DNA of 64,000 bases from assembly GCF_900091495.1 (NCBI RefSeq), contig NZ_LT607413.1, forward strand, positions 6,029,001 to 6,093,000. The letters run 5' to 3'. The DNA is from Micromonospora echinospora (GTDB lineage: Bacteria; Actinomycetota; Actinomycetes; Mycobacteriales; Micromonosporaceae). Under the pieces are notes generated by a model. The model did no database searches, was not told where the DNA came from, and worked only from the letters and a program-made list of their open reading frames with translations. The position numbers were made by a program, and so were the translations under genes. Positions 26,538 to 35,083 of the stretch are shown here, one piece after another; the first letter of the stretch is position 1, and each line of letters starts with the position of its first letter.

Positions 26538-26926
26538 GCCGCCGCCGGCACGACCACCGTGCCCGTCGCCGTCACCGCCACGATCGGCTCCGCGAGGACC
26601 TCCGCCGCCGACTCACCCCGGTCCGGACGCCCCCGGCACACCACCCGCGCCTCGAAGTCGATCGTGCGGCTCCGCGTCCCCACCCGGGTCACCGTCGCCG
26701 ACACCTCCAACACGTCCCCCGCCCGCATCGGGGCACGGAACTGCACATCCGCATACGACGCGAACAACCCCTCGTCGCCGTCCGTACGGATACACACCTC
26801 CGTCGCCACATCCCCGAACAACCCCAACGCGTACGCCCCGTCGACCAGGTTCCCCGCGTAGTGGGCATGCGCGTACGGCACATACCGGCGGTGCGTGACC
26901 GTCAACCCGACCCGCGAATCACTCAT
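26534..26926 (-). CDS. kal: 3-Aminobutyryl-CoA ammonia-lyase (Kal), hotdog fold
   Basis: This 130-residue single hotdog-domain protein (RRYVPYAHAHYAGNLVDGAYAL; later GLFASYADVQFRAPMRAGDVLEV) has the acyl-CoA-binding helix expected of the family. In the lysine fermentation pathway Kal removes ammonia from 3-aminobutyryl-CoA to give crotonyl-CoA. The hotdog fold alone could also be a thioesterase; the assignment rests on its place between kamE and the mutL-like gene, with 4-base overlaps on both sides. Length matches known Kal proteins. Confidence 0.82.
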   Translation of the reverse strand: MSDSRVGLTVTHRRYVPYAHAHYAGNLVDGAYALGLFGDVATEVCIRTDGDEGLFASYADVQFRAPMRAGDVLEVSATVTRVGTRSRTIDFEARVVCRGRPDRGESAAEVLAEPIVAVTATGTVVVPAAA

Positions 26927-27675
26927 GCTCCCGCCCTCTTGTTCGTCACCAACGCGTGCACCAGGAAACTCGCCACCTCACCCGGCGTGGTGCCCCGCCC
27001 GAAGATCCGATCCACACCCAACTCGGCGGCCATCGTCTCGTCGAACCGCGGCCCACCCACCACCAGCAGCGGACGCCGCCCCGCCGGCATCGCCTCCCGG
27101 AACGCCGCCGTCATCTCCCGCGTGTTGTGCAGATGCGCGTCCCGCTGCGTCACCACCTGCGACACCAGCACCGCGTCCGCCCGCTCCGCCCGCGCCGCCT
27201 CCACCAGCTCCGGCACACTCACCTGCGCACCCAGATTGGTGACCTTCAACTCCCGGTAGTACTCCAGGCCCTTCTCCCCCGCGATGCCCTTCACATTCAG
27301 GATCGCGTCGATGCCCACGGTGTGCGCGTCCGTGCCGATACACGCCCCCACCACCGACAACTTCCGCCGCAACCGCCGCTTCACCACCGCGTTCACCTCC
27401 CGCGCCGACAACAACGGAAAGTCCCGCTCCACCACCTGCACCGCCGACACGTCCACCAGATGGTTCACCCGCCCGTACACCACGAAGAACGTGAACCCGT
27501 CACCCATCTGCTTCGCGTGCACCAGCATCGCCGGATCGATGCCCATCTTGTTCGCCAGCTGCACCGCCGCACCCTCGCCACGCTTGTCGTGCGGCACCGG
27601 CAACGTGAACGACACCTGCACCATCCCGTCACCGGTGGTGTCCCCGTACGGCCGCACGACCGTCTTCTCGCTCAT
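26923..27675 (-). CDS. kamE: Lysine 5,6-aminomutase beta subunit (cobalamin-binding)
   Basis: This 250-residue subunit has an N-terminal dimerisation part (VSFTLPVPHDKRGEGAAVQLANKMG) and a Rossmann-like B12-binding domain with D116-A-H118-T-V-G121, the base-off/His-on DxHxxG motif. Lys129 in NVKGIAGEKGLEYY lies where the pyridoxal-phosphate lysine of this subunit is expected (inference from memory of the family). With KamD it moves the terminal amino group of beta-lysine from C6 to C5. Its ATG overlaps the kamD stop as ATGA and its stop overlaps the kal start in the same way. Confidence 0.93.
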   Translation of the reverse strand: MSEKTVVRPYGDTTGDGMVQVSFTLPVPHDKRGEGAAVQLANKMGIDPAMLVHAKQMGDGFTFFVVYGRVNHLVDVSAVQVVERDFPLLSAREVNAVVKRRLRRKLSVVGACIGTDAHTVGIDAILNVKGIAGEKGLEYYRELKVTNLGAQVSVPELVEAARAERADAVLVSQVVTQRDAHLHNTREMTAAFREAMPAGRRPLLVVGGPRFDETMAAELGVDRIFGRGTTPGEVASFLVHALVTNKRAGA

Positions 27676-29231
27676 GCCGGCTGCTCCAGGATGTCCGTCG
27701 CCGGGTTGTAGTAGTCCGCCTCGTGCGCCGCCACCCCGTCCAGACCCTTACCCCGGTCCGCCGGACGCCGCATGATCCCGAACGTGCCCTCGGCGATCGC
27801 CGTCAACAACGACTGCTCCCCGATCCGCTCCAACAGATCCACCGCCTCACCGAGCACCCGGTTGGCCCGCTGCTGGATGAACCCACCCGGCGCCGGCACG
27901 AAATCCTCGTGCAACCCACCCGCCGCGCCCAACACGTACCGCACGTTCTGCAACGCGATGTCCCGGTCCGACAACCACGGCGTCACCACCGCCTCGGTCA
28001 TCATCCCCACCAGCAGAATCCCCTGCCCCGTCATCGTGCCCACCAGATTGAAGAACCCGTCCAGCAGATTCCCCCGGAACACGTCCCCCGTCATGTGCTT
28101 CGTCGGCGGCATCCACTTCAACGGCGCATCCGGGAACAACTCCCGCGCCAACAACGCGTGCGCCAACTCCAGACGGAACGACTCCGGCACATCCGGATTG
28201 ATCTCGAACGCGTGCCCCAACCCCAACTGCCAGTCCGCCAACCCCGCCTCGTGCGCGAAGAACTCGTTCAACAACTGCGACACCGTCACCGTGTGCGCCT
28301 CGTCCACCGCGTCCGCCGTGGTCAGGTAGTTGTCCTCACCCGTGTTGATGATGATCCCCGCCCGCGCGTGCACCTGCCGCGAGAACCGCTGATCCACGAA
28401 CGTCCGCACCGGATTGATGTCCCGGAACAGAATCCCGTACATCGAGTCGTTGAGCATCATGTCCAGCCGCTCCAGGCCAGCCAGCGTCGCCATCTCCGGC
28501 ATGCACAATCCCGACGCGTAATTCGTCAACCGCACATACCGGCCCAACTCCTTCGACGAGGAATCCAACGCCGCCCGCATCAACCGGAAATTCTCCTGCG
28601 TCGCGTACGTCCCCGCGAACCCCTCCCGCGTCGCCCCCTCCGGCACATAGTCCAACAACGACTGCCCCGTCGACCGGATCACCGCGATCACGTCCGCACC
28701 CGCCCGCGCCGCCGCCTGCGCCTGCGGAATGTCCTCGTAGATGTCCCCCGTCGCCACGATCAGATAGATCCACGGCCGCCGCGCCGGATCCCCGTACCGC
28801 TTGACCAGCCGGTCCCGCTCGGCGCGCCGCCGGTCGACGACCCGGATCCCGGCAGCAACCGCCCTCCGCGCAGCCCGGCGGGCCGCAGTCGCCGCCTTCC
28901 CCGACGGCACCACGAACCGCACCGACCCCGCCGCCGCCTTCTGCGCCAGCAACGTCACATCCGCGATCTGCTCCCGCGCCATGGCGTCGAACACCGGCAC
29001 CGCCACCCCGTGCCCCAACCCCACGTCCGCGACCACCGCGTCCACCAGACGGTTCACCCACGGAATCCCATCCGGATCCGCGCCCGCCACACCCGCCAGC
29101 CGCAACACCGCCCGCTCCACCGACACCGTCGTGTGGCTACGCGCCAACTCCACCACCGGCTGCCCGGCCCGACGCGCCAACTCCCGCGCCCGCGCCACCA
29201 ACCGCGGATCGAGGTCAAGCTTTCCCGTCAC
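27672..29231 (-). CDS. kamD: Lysine 5,6-aminomutase alpha subunit
   Basis: This 519-residue catalytic TIM-barrel subunit contains IRSTGQSLLDYVPEGATREGF, TNYASGLCMPEM and DINPVRTFVDQRFSRQVHARAG, characteristic of KamD. It works with KamE, adenosylcobalamin and pyridoxal phosphate on beta-lysine, producing 3,5-diaminohexanoate. The GTG at 29231 is chosen because it overlaps the preceding stop as GTGA and AGGAAGG lies upstream; the longer frame to 29378 would run inside the amidohydrolase gene. The coding strand is rich in G-ending codons, unlike genes on the other strand nearby. Confidence 0.93.
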   Translation of the reverse strand: MTGKLDLDPRLVARARELARRAGQPVVELARSHTTVSVERAVLRLAGVAGADPDGIPWVNRLVDAVVADVGLGHGVAVPVFDAMAREQIADVTLLAQKAAAGSVRFVVPSGKAATAARRAARRAVAAGIRVVDRRRAERDRLVKRYGDPARRPWIYLIVATGDIYEDIPQAQAAARAGADVIAVIRSTGQSLLDYVPEGATREGFAGTYATQENFRLMRAALDSSSKELGRYVRLTNYASGLCMPEMATLAGLERLDMMLNDSMYGILFRDINPVRTFVDQRFSRQVHARAGIIINTGEDNYLTTADAVDEAHTVTVSQLLNEFFAHEAGLADWQLGLGHAFEINPDVPESFRLELAHALLARELFPDAPLKWMPPTKHMTGDVFRGNLLDGFFNLVGTMTGQGILLVGMMTEAVVTPWLSDRDIALQNVRYVLGAAGGLHEDFVPAPGGFIQQRANRVLGEAVDLLERIGEQSLLTAIAEGTFGIMRRPADRGKGLDGVAAHEADYYNPATDILEQPA

Positions 29232-30799
29232 GACGACCCTTCCTCGTAGATCACCTCGCCGCGCAGCACCGTGCGCCGACACACCGGCAACGGCGTCGGA
29301 TCCCCCGGCCCCCGCACCTCCGGATCCGCCGCCTGCAACACCGGCAAACCCCGCTCCACCCCCGCCGGCGTCGACCACACCGCGAACGTCGCCGGCGCAC
29401 CCAACGCCAACACACCCTCACTGTCCAGGTGCACCGCCCGCCAACCACCCCGCGTGTGCGCCGCGAACGCCGCCCGCACACTCATCCGCTGCGCCGGATT
29501 GTGATGCGCCGCCGCCGCCCGCACCGACCCCCACGGATCCAACGGCGTCACCGGCGAATCCGACCCGAACGCCAACGCCACCCCGACCGAGTGCATCGCC
29601 CCCATCGGATTCGACGCCAACGACCGGTCCAACCCCAACCGCGCCTCGTACATCCGCCCCGCGCCACCCCACAACCGGTCGAACGCCGGCTGCATCGACG
29701 CCACGATCCCGAACTCCACGAACCCGGCGATCAACCGCCGACTCATGATCTCCGCGTGCTCCACCCGGTGCCGCGCCGCCCGCAACCGGTCCACACCCAA
29801 CCGCTCCGCAGCCCCCGCGAACCCCGCCAACACCGTGCCGATCGCCGCGTCACCGATCGCATGGAACCCACCCTGCAACCCATGCGCCGCACAATCCAAC
29901 AGATGGTCACGCACCTGCTCCGCCGTCAGATACCCGTGCCCACACGACCCCGACCGCGAATCCCGGTACGGCTCCGACACGAACGCCGTCCGCGACCCCA
30001 ACGCCCCGTCCGCGAACAGATCCCCACCGGCGCCCACCGCCCCCAACTCCCGCGCCCGCGCCGCACCACCCAACTCACCCCAGTACCCGTACACCTCCGG
30101 CACACCGGCACCCGACAGCGCCAACAAACCCGTGAAATCCTCCTCGTCGGAGATCTCCGGGCCACCACACTCGTGCACCGCCGCGATCCCCAACGACGCC
30201 GCATGCGCCAACGCCGCCCGCTGCGCCGCCACCCGCTGCGCCCGCGTCACCGACGCGAACGCCGCCGCCCGCACCACATGATGCGCGTCCCGACGCACCC
30301 AACCCGACGCGTCGAACCCCGCCGCCGAGACCACCTCCGGACACGCCGCCAGCATCGCCTGCGACACCAACGCCGAATGGATCGACGCCTGCGACAGATA
30401 CACCCGACGACCACCGGCCGCCCGGTCCAACGCCACCGCGTCCGGCAACACCGCATCCGACCAGGCCGACTCGTCCCAGCCATGCCCCAACACCACCGCG
30501 TCACCCGGCAGACCCGCGGCGAAGGACGCCACCGCGTCCAACACCCCACCCGCCGACCGCGCCCCGGACAGATCCAACCCCGACAACACCAGACCCGTGT
30601 CCGTCGCGTGCACATGCGCGTCCACGAACGCCGGCGTCACCAACGCCCCGTCCAGGTCCACCACCCGGTCCGCCGACGGCGCATCCGCCGCCGACCCCAA
30701 CCAGGCGATCCGCCCGTCCCGCACCAACAGCGCCGACGCGCCAGGATCCGCCGGACAGTGCAACACACCACCGCGGTACAACGTCGAGGGGTTCGTCAT
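29228..30799 (-). CDS. YtcJ-type amidohydrolase inserted in the kam operon
   Basis: This 523-residue metal-dependent hydrolase of the YtcJ/amidohydrolase-3 family has VTPAFVDAHVHATDTG (HxH), HECGG, HAIGDAAIG, HRVEHAEIM and a distal ALAFGSDSPV aspartate. The family cleaves amide, carbamate or related bonds; no substrate is fixed by sequence. It lies between kdd and kamD, starting five bases before the kdd stop boundary and overlapping kamD by four bases, so it is expressed with the lysine genes. It might release an acylated pathway intermediate or stand in for a missing step; both are inference. Confidence 0.87.
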   Translation of the reverse strand: MTNPSTLYRGGVLHCPADPGASALLVRDGRIAWLGSAADAPSADRVVDLDGALVTPAFVDAHVHATDTGLVLSGLDLSGARSAGGVLDAVASFAAGLPGDAVVLGHGWDESAWSDAVLPDAVALDRAAGGRRVYLSQASIHSALVSQAMLAACPEVVSAAGFDASGWVRRDAHHVVRAAAFASVTRAQRVAAQRAALAHAASLGIAAVHECGGPEISDEEDFTGLLALSGAGVPEVYGYWGELGGAARARELGAVGAGGDLFADGALGSRTAFVSEPYRDSRSGSCGHGYLTAEQVRDHLLDCAAHGLQGGFHAIGDAAIGTVLAGFAGAAERLGVDRLRAARHRVEHAEIMSRRLIAGFVEFGIVASMQPAFDRLWGGAGRMYEARLGLDRSLASNPMGAMHSVGVALAFGSDSPVTPLDPWGSVRAAAAHHNPAQRMSVRAAFAAHTRGGWRAVHLDSEGVLALGAPATFAVWSTPAGVERGLPVLQAADPEVRGPGDPTPLPVCRRTVLRGEVIYEEGSS

Positions 30800-30803
30800 G
30801 GCC

Positions 30804-31865
30804 CTATCCTGCCGCCAACCGCGCCTCGAACAGCCCCCGCACCCCCGGCTCCGACCGCACCAGATCCAACGCCAACTCCGCGTGACCCGGCACGTACCCG
30901 TTCCCCACCAGCATCGTCACATCCGCGGCCAGACCCTCCGCCCCCAACGCCGCCGCCGCGAAACTCGTCGCCATCGAGAAGAACACCACCGTGCCGCCGT
31001 CCGCCGTCGCCAGGACCGCCCCGTGCTCACACCCCGGCACGTCCACGCACACCACCGTCACGTCCGCCGGCACCCCCAACGCCGTCGTCACCGCCGACGA
31101 CAACGCCACCGGATCCCGGGCGTCAGCCAACGCCACCTCCGAGGCCAACCCCGACGCCACCAACGCGTCCCGCTCCGCCACCACCGGCACCACCCCGACC
31201 GTACGACCGGCACCCGCCCGCCGCGCCGCCGCCAGCGACAACGAGCCGCTCTTCCCCGCGCCCCCCACCACCGCCACCGTCACCGGCCGCGGATCCCCGT
31301 CCCGGCCCCGCCGCGCCACCTGCTCGGCCACCACCCGCGCCGTCAACGCCGGCGCACCACACACGTCCAGCACCGCGAGGGACAACTCCGGATCCAGGTC
31401 CGCCGGCAACACCGCCGCGATCGACCGCGCGAACAGGATCGCCCACCCGTCACACGGCACCTGCTCACTGCGCCCGTCCCACCGGGCCAGGCCGTCGGTC
31501 ACCACCAACGGCGTCAACGTCAACGACACCAACGTCGCCACCCGGTCCCCCGACCGCAGCCCCAACGGCGACCGCCGCCCCGCCTCCTCGACCGTGCCGA
31601 TCAACATCCCACCCGACCCGGTCACCGGATTCTGCATCTTCCCGCGCTGGGAAATGATCTCCAGCACCTCGGCGCGGACCTTCTCCCCGTCACCACCGTG
31701 CTTCTCCGACAACTGTCGGAAACTCGCCGCGTCCAGGTTCAACCGCTCCACCCGGATCCGCACCTCGTTCGGCGCGATCTCCCGCGCGGCGTCCAACCGC
31801 CACGCCGCCTGCGGCAGCACCCCCGCCGGCTCCACGACGCGATGCAGACCAACCGGTGACGTCAC
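30804..31865 (-). CDS. kdd: L-erythro-3,5-diaminohexanoate dehydrogenase
   Basis: This 353-residue NAD(P)-dependent dehydrogenase has the nucleotide loop VAVVGGAGKSGSLSLAAARRAG, and RGKMQNPVTGSGGMLIGTV and GNGYVPGHAELALDLV typical of Kdd. It oxidatively deaminates 3,5-diaminohexanoate to 5-amino-3-oxohexanoate. GTG 31865 is chosen because GGGGAGGGG precedes it; an upstream extension of seven codons lacks support. It is the first gene of the leftward operon and diverges from kamA across 144 bases containing an inverted repeat. Confidence 0.9.
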   Translation of the reverse strand: MTSPVGLHRVVEPAGVLPQAAWRLDAAREIAPNEVRIRVERLNLDAASFRQLSEKHGGDGEKVRAEVLEIISQRGKMQNPVTGSGGMLIGTVEEAGRRSPLGLRSGDRVATLVSLTLTPLVVTDGLARWDGRSEQVPCDGWAILFARSIAAVLPADLDPELSLAVLDVCGAPALTARVVAEQVARRGRDGDPRPVTVAVVGGAGKSGSLSLAAARRAGAGRTVGVVPVVAERDALVASGLASEVALADARDPVALSSAVTTALGVPADVTVVCVDVPGCEHGAVLATADGGTVVFFSMATSFAAAALGAEGLAADVTMLVGNGYVPGHAELALDLVRSEPGVRGLFEARLAAG

Positions 31866-31920
31866 GGCACCCCTCCCCCTGCCCAACCGCCCGAACCCCC
31901 GGCCAGGGACTCGCGTAACG

Positions 31921-31962
31921 GGAAAACTTACGGCAGACTAATTTCTCGACCGCAGATTTTCC
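31921..31962. promoter_or_regulatory. Imperfect inverted repeat in the kdd/kamA divergent promoter
   Basis: GGAAAACTTACGGCAGA (31921-31937) and, on the other strand, GGAAAATCTGCGGTCGA (31946-31962) match at 12 of 17 positions and face each other. TAATTT between them and TAAGTT on the minus strand could be -10 hexamers for the two directions. A single regulator binding here would control both lysine transcripts. Confidence 0.4.
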
Positions 31963-32009
31963 AGTAGCCCACGAGGCCGCTGGCAGCACAACCGCACCGA
32001 GGAGGGTTC

Positions 32010-33413
32010 GTGACACCGACACAACCACTGGCGACGGCCACCCGTCCCACCCCGGTCGCGCCACCAGCCGCCGGCCAACCCTACGAATACCGCCGCGCCC
32101 CACTCGTCGAACCCGACTGGACCCGCTTCCCCGGCTGGCGCCACGTCACCCGCGACCAGTGGGAATCCGCCCAATGGCAACGCGTCAACTGCGTCAAGAA
32201 CATCAAGCAGCTCCGCACCGTCCTCGGCGACACCGTCGACGAGAGCTTCTACGCCGACCTCACCGCCGACCAGCACGCCCTGGCCACCATGTCGATGCTG
32301 GTGCCGCCCCAGATGCTCAACACCATGGTCCCGTTCGCCCCAATGACCACCGAGGCGTTCCTCGCCGACCCCGTCCGGCGCTACATGATCCCCGTCGCCT
32401 CGGACCGGCGCACCGACTGGCCCTCCCACCCCTACGCCAGCCGCGACTCACTCCACGAACACGACATGTGGGTCGCCGAGGGCCTCACCCACCGCTACCC
32501 CACCAAGGTCCTCGCCGAACTGCTCTCCACCTGCCCGCAGTACTGCGGCCACTGCACCCGGATGGACCTCGTCGGCAACTCCACCCCCGCCGTCGACAAG
32601 CTCAAACTCACCCTCAAACCCGTCGACCGGTACGACGCCCACATCACCTACCTCAAGGCCCACCCCGGCGTCCGGGACGTCGTCGTCTCCGGCGGCGACG
32701 TCGCCAACGTCCCCTGGCGCAACCTCGAGTCCTACCTCATGCGCCTGCTGGAGATCGAGACCATCCGCGACATCCGGCTCGCCACCAAGGCCCTCATGGG
32801 CCTACCCCAGCACTGGCTCCAGCCCGACGTCGTCGAGGGCCTCGAACGGGTCGCCCGCACCGCCGCCCGACGCGGCGTCAACCTCGCCATCCACACCCAC
32901 GTCAACCACGCCCAGTCGCTGACCCCACTGGTCGCCCGGGCCGCCCAGACCGCCCTCGACGTCGGCGTCCGCGACGTCCGCAACCAGGGCGTCCTCATGC
33001 GCGGCGTCAACGCCACCGCACCCGACCTGCTCGACCTCTGCTTCGCGCTCCAGGGCGAAGCCGGCATCCTGCCGTACTACTTCTACATGTGCGACATGAT
33101 CCCCAACGCCGAACACTGGCGGGTCCCGGTCTGGCACGCCCAGCAACTCCAGCACGACATCATGGGCTACCTGCCCGGCTACGCCACCCCACGGATCGTC
33201 TGCGACGTCCCCTTCGTCGGCAAGCGCTGGGTGCACATGCTCACCGAGTACGACCGCGAACGTGGCATCTCGTACTGGACGAAGAACTACCGCACCTCCA
33301 TCGAGCAGACCGACCTCGAGGCGCTGGACAAGCGGTACGCCTACTACGACCCGATCGACACCCTGCCCGAGTCCGGCCAGGACTGGTGGACCACCCACCG
33401 CGTCGACGACTGA
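32010..33413 (+). CDS. kamA: Lysine 2,3-aminomutase, radical SAM
   Basis: This 467-residue protein carries the radical SAM cluster motif C175-PQY-C179-GH-C182 (CxxxCxxC), followed by DVVVSGGDVANVPW and ALMGLPQHWLQ, and a C-terminal part with ILPYYFYMCDMIPNAEHWRV. KamA uses SAM, a [4Fe-4S] cluster and pyridoxal phosphate to convert L-lysine to beta-lysine, the entry step for the divergent operon. GTG 32010 has GAGGAGGG upstream. Codons mostly end in C. It is monocistronic, with a strong hairpin about 90 bases after its stop. Confidence 0.93.
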   Translation: MTPTQPLATATRPTPVAPPAAGQPYEYRRAPLVEPDWTRFPGWRHVTRDQWESAQWQRVNCVKNIKQLRTVLGDTVDESFYADLTADQHALATMSMLVPPQMLNTMVPFAPMTTEAFLADPVRRYMIPVASDRRTDWPSHPYASRDSLHEHDMWVAEGLTHRYPTKVLAELLSTCPQYCGHCTRMDLVGNSTPAVDKLKLTLKPVDRYDAHITYLKAHPGVRDVVVSGGDVANVPWRNLESYLMRLLEIETIRDIRLATKALMGLPQHWLQPDVVEGLERVARTAARRGVNLAIHTHVNHAQSLTPLVARAAQTALDVGVRDVRNQGVLMRGVNATAPDLLDLCFALQGEAGILPYYFYMCDMIPNAEHWRVPVWHAQQLQHDIMGYLPGYATPRIVCDVPFVGKRWVHMLTEYDRERGISYWTKNYRTSIEQTDLEALDKRYAYYDPIDTLPESGQDWWTTHRVDD

Positions 33414-33502
33414 CCGCCGCCCCCGCCCCCGGCTCCGTCGATCATGGAGTTGTGGCGCTCGACAAACGGCTTGCGGGGTTTGGGCGGTGCCCGAAGTTCG
33501 GG

Positions 33503-33540
33503 ATCGAGGGGGTCCCGGCAACTGCCGGGACCCCCTCGAT
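33503..33540. terminator. Terminator hairpin between kamA and csbD-like gene
   Basis: A 17-bp perfect stem (33503-33519 with 33524-33540) closes an AACT loop. It lies between convergent genes and can act in both directions. The preceding 33425-33500 has an unusual, repeat-like composition. Confidence 0.85.
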
Positions 33541-33563
33541 GTGTTCGCGTTATCGGGCGTCGG

Positions 33564-33758
33564 TCACTTCGTGAACGCGTCCCGCACGTCCCGACCGGCG
33601 TCCTTGGCGTGCTCGCCCGCCTGACGGGCCCGCGCCTCGGTCTGCTGCGTGCTTCCCTCGGCCCGTAGGCGCTCGTTGTTCGTCGCGTCGCCGATGCGCT
33701 CCTTGGCGGCACCGGTCAGCTCGTCGGCCTTGTTCTTCGCCTTGTCGGTGAAGCTCAC
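33564..33758 (-). CDS. CsbD-like stress protein
   Basis: This 64-residue, highly charged helical protein starts SFTDKAKNKADELTGAAKER and ends KDAGRDVRDAFTK, the CsbD pattern. CsbD proteins are general-stress proteins of unclear function, sigma-B dependent in Bacillus. Three in-frame GTGs (33767, 33764, 33758) follow GGAGGGA; the last gives the family's usual N-terminus and is used here. A sigma-B-like promoter lies about 55 bases upstream. Confidence 0.82.
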   Translation of the reverse strand: MSFTDKAKNKADELTGAAKERIGDATNNERLRAEGSTQQTEARARQAGEHAKDAGRDVRDAFTK

Positions 33759-33812
33759 GTCCACCACTCCCTCCGGCTGCTCCGGCCCCCTCGTCGGGCC
33801 TGTCCATGGATT

Positions 33813-33836
33813 TGCCCCGTGGTTGTTGACGGAAAC
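33813..33836 (-). promoter_or_regulatory. Sigma-B-like promoter for csbD
   Basis: On the minus strand GTTT (33836-33833) and GGGGCA (33818-33813) are spaced by 14 bases, near the sigma-B/F pattern GTTT-N14-16-GGGTA. This fits a general-stress gene but rests on a short match. Confidence 0.35.
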
Positions 33837-33883
33837 ATCCGATTGAGTGAGGGCGCACACCCCCGTAAGGCATCCTAGGAAGA

Positions 33884-33889
33884 TAGGTT
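33884..33889 (+). promoter_or_regulatory. -10 hexamer for the histidine phosphatase gene
   Basis: TAGGTT, a typical actinobacterial -10 sequence, lies 18 bases before the ATG at 33908. No clear -35 partner is seen. Confidence 0.35.
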
Positions 33890-33907
33890 GAGGGTGGAAG
33901 GGCGACG

Positions 33908-34501
33908 ATGGACGAGCGGTGGTTGACTGGCCCGATGGGAGAGCTCCTGCTGATCCGCCACGGCGAGACCGCCTGGAGTGCCGCCCGCCGGCACACCTCG
34001 TACACCGACCTGGAGCTGACGCCGGACGGCGAACGACAGGCCGTCGCGCTGCGCGACCGGCTCGCCGGCCGCCACTTCGCCGCCGTGCTGGCCAGCCCCC
34101 GCCGACGCGCGCTGCGCACCGCCGAACTCGCCGGTCTCGTCGTCGACGACGTCGAGGAGGACCTGACCGAGTGGCACTACGGCGCCTACGAGGGCCGCAC
34201 CACCGCCGAGGTCCGCGCCGAACGCCCCGACTGGGTCATCTGGCAGGACGGCTGCCCCGCCGGCGAATCGCCCGCGCAGGTCGGCGCACGCCTCGACCGG
34301 GTGCTCTCCCGGGTCACTCCCCTGCTCGACTCCGGTGACGTCGCCCTGGTCGCCCACGCGCACGCCCTACGGGTGCTCGGCGCCCGGTGGATCGGGCTGC
34401 CACCCGCCGGCGGCGGCCGGCTGCGGCTCGACACCGCCAGCGTCAGCGTCCTCGGTCACGAGCACGGACGGCAGGTCGTCCTGAGCTGGAACGCACGCTG
34501 A
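33908..34501 (+). CDS. Histidine phosphatase family protein (phosphoglycerate-mutase-like)
   Basis: This 197-residue enzyme of the histidine acid phosphatase superfamily has LLLIRHGETAWS (catalytic RHG), LASPRRRALRTAEL, the acid-loop TEWHYGAYEGRT and VALVAHAHALRVLGARW with the second histidine. It would hydrolyse a phosphomonoester in the cytoplasm; family members act on sugar phosphates, cofactors or are broad, and the substrate is not evident. ATG 33908 has GGAAGG upstream; an internal ATG nine codons on would also leave the domain intact. It stands alone, convergent with the Lrp/AsnC gene. Confidence 0.9.
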   Translation: MDERWLTGPMGELLLIRHGETAWSAARRHTSYTDLELTPDGERQAVALRDRLAGRHFAAVLASPRRRALRTAELAGLVVDDVEEDLTEWHYGAYEGRTTAEVRAERPDWVIWQDGCPAGESPAQVGARLDRVLSRVTPLLDSGDVALVAHAHALRVLGARWIGLPPAGGGRLRLDTASVSVLGHEHGRQVVLSWNAR

Positions 34502-34536
34502 GGCCAGTCCACGCAGCAGGCGCCCCGGCCGGTGCC

Positions 34537-34983
34537 CTACAGGCCGATGCGCGGCGTCCGCTTCTCGTACGGGGTGGACAGCACCACCGTCGTCCGGGTG
34601 GTGACGTTCGCCGCCGTCCGGATCTCCTGCAACAGGCGCTCCAGGTCAGCCGGACCGGCCACCCGCACCAGGAGCAGGTAGAAGTCCTCCCCCGCCACCG
34701 AGTAGCACGAGTCGATCTCCGGCAGGTGGGCCAGCCGCTCCGGGGCATCGTCCGGCTGGGACGGGTCGAACGGGCGGATCGCCACGAACGCGGTCAACGG
34801 CAGGTCCAGCGCCTCGAAGGACACCTGCGCGGCGTACCCCTTGATCACACCGCGTTGCTCCAGCCGTCGCACCCGCTGGTGTACGGCGGACACCGACAGC
34901 CCGACCCGTTCGGCCAGTTCGGTGTACGACAGCCGGCCGTCGACGGTCAGGGCGGCGACGATGGCGCGATCGGTCTCCTCCAC
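34537..34983 (-). CDS. Lrp/AsnC family transcriptional regulator
   Basis: This 148-residue regulator has an N-terminal HTH (LSYTELAERVGLSVSAVHQRVRRLEQRGVI) and a RAM/AsnC sensor domain (PEIDSCYSVAGEDFYLLLVRV). Lrp/AsnC proteins form octamers and respond to amino acids. The GTG at 34983 starts the conserved EETDRAIV. It lies about 1 kb from kamA and upstream of an acyl-CoA dehydrogenase on the same strand; a role in amino-acid catabolism, perhaps of the lysine locus, is possible but not shown. Confidence 0.92.
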   Translation of the reverse strand: MEETDRAIVAALTVDGRLSYTELAERVGLSVSAVHQRVRRLEQRGVIKGYAAQVSFEALDLPLTAFVAIRPFDPSQPDDAPERLAHLPEIDSCYSVAGEDFYLLLVRVAGPADLERLLQEIRTAANVTTRTTVVLSTPYEKRTPRIGL

Positions 34984-35083
34984 GCTCGCAACCTACCGGG
35001 AAAACCCTCTCCCGGCGACGACGTCCCACCGTGGCGTCCCGCGCGTCACACCTCGGACCGGGAACGCCACAGTGGACGGCGCG

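Noticed and set aside
23573..26861. Long plus-strand frames of 904 and 560 codons
   Set aside because: They are Pro/Arg/His-rich shadows of the PhoX and MutL-like genes, without any recognisable domain.
31866..32009. A cobalamin riboswitch before the B12-dependent lysine genes
   Set aside because: No B12-box-like core is visible in the 144-base spacer; an inverted repeat explains the conserved look better.
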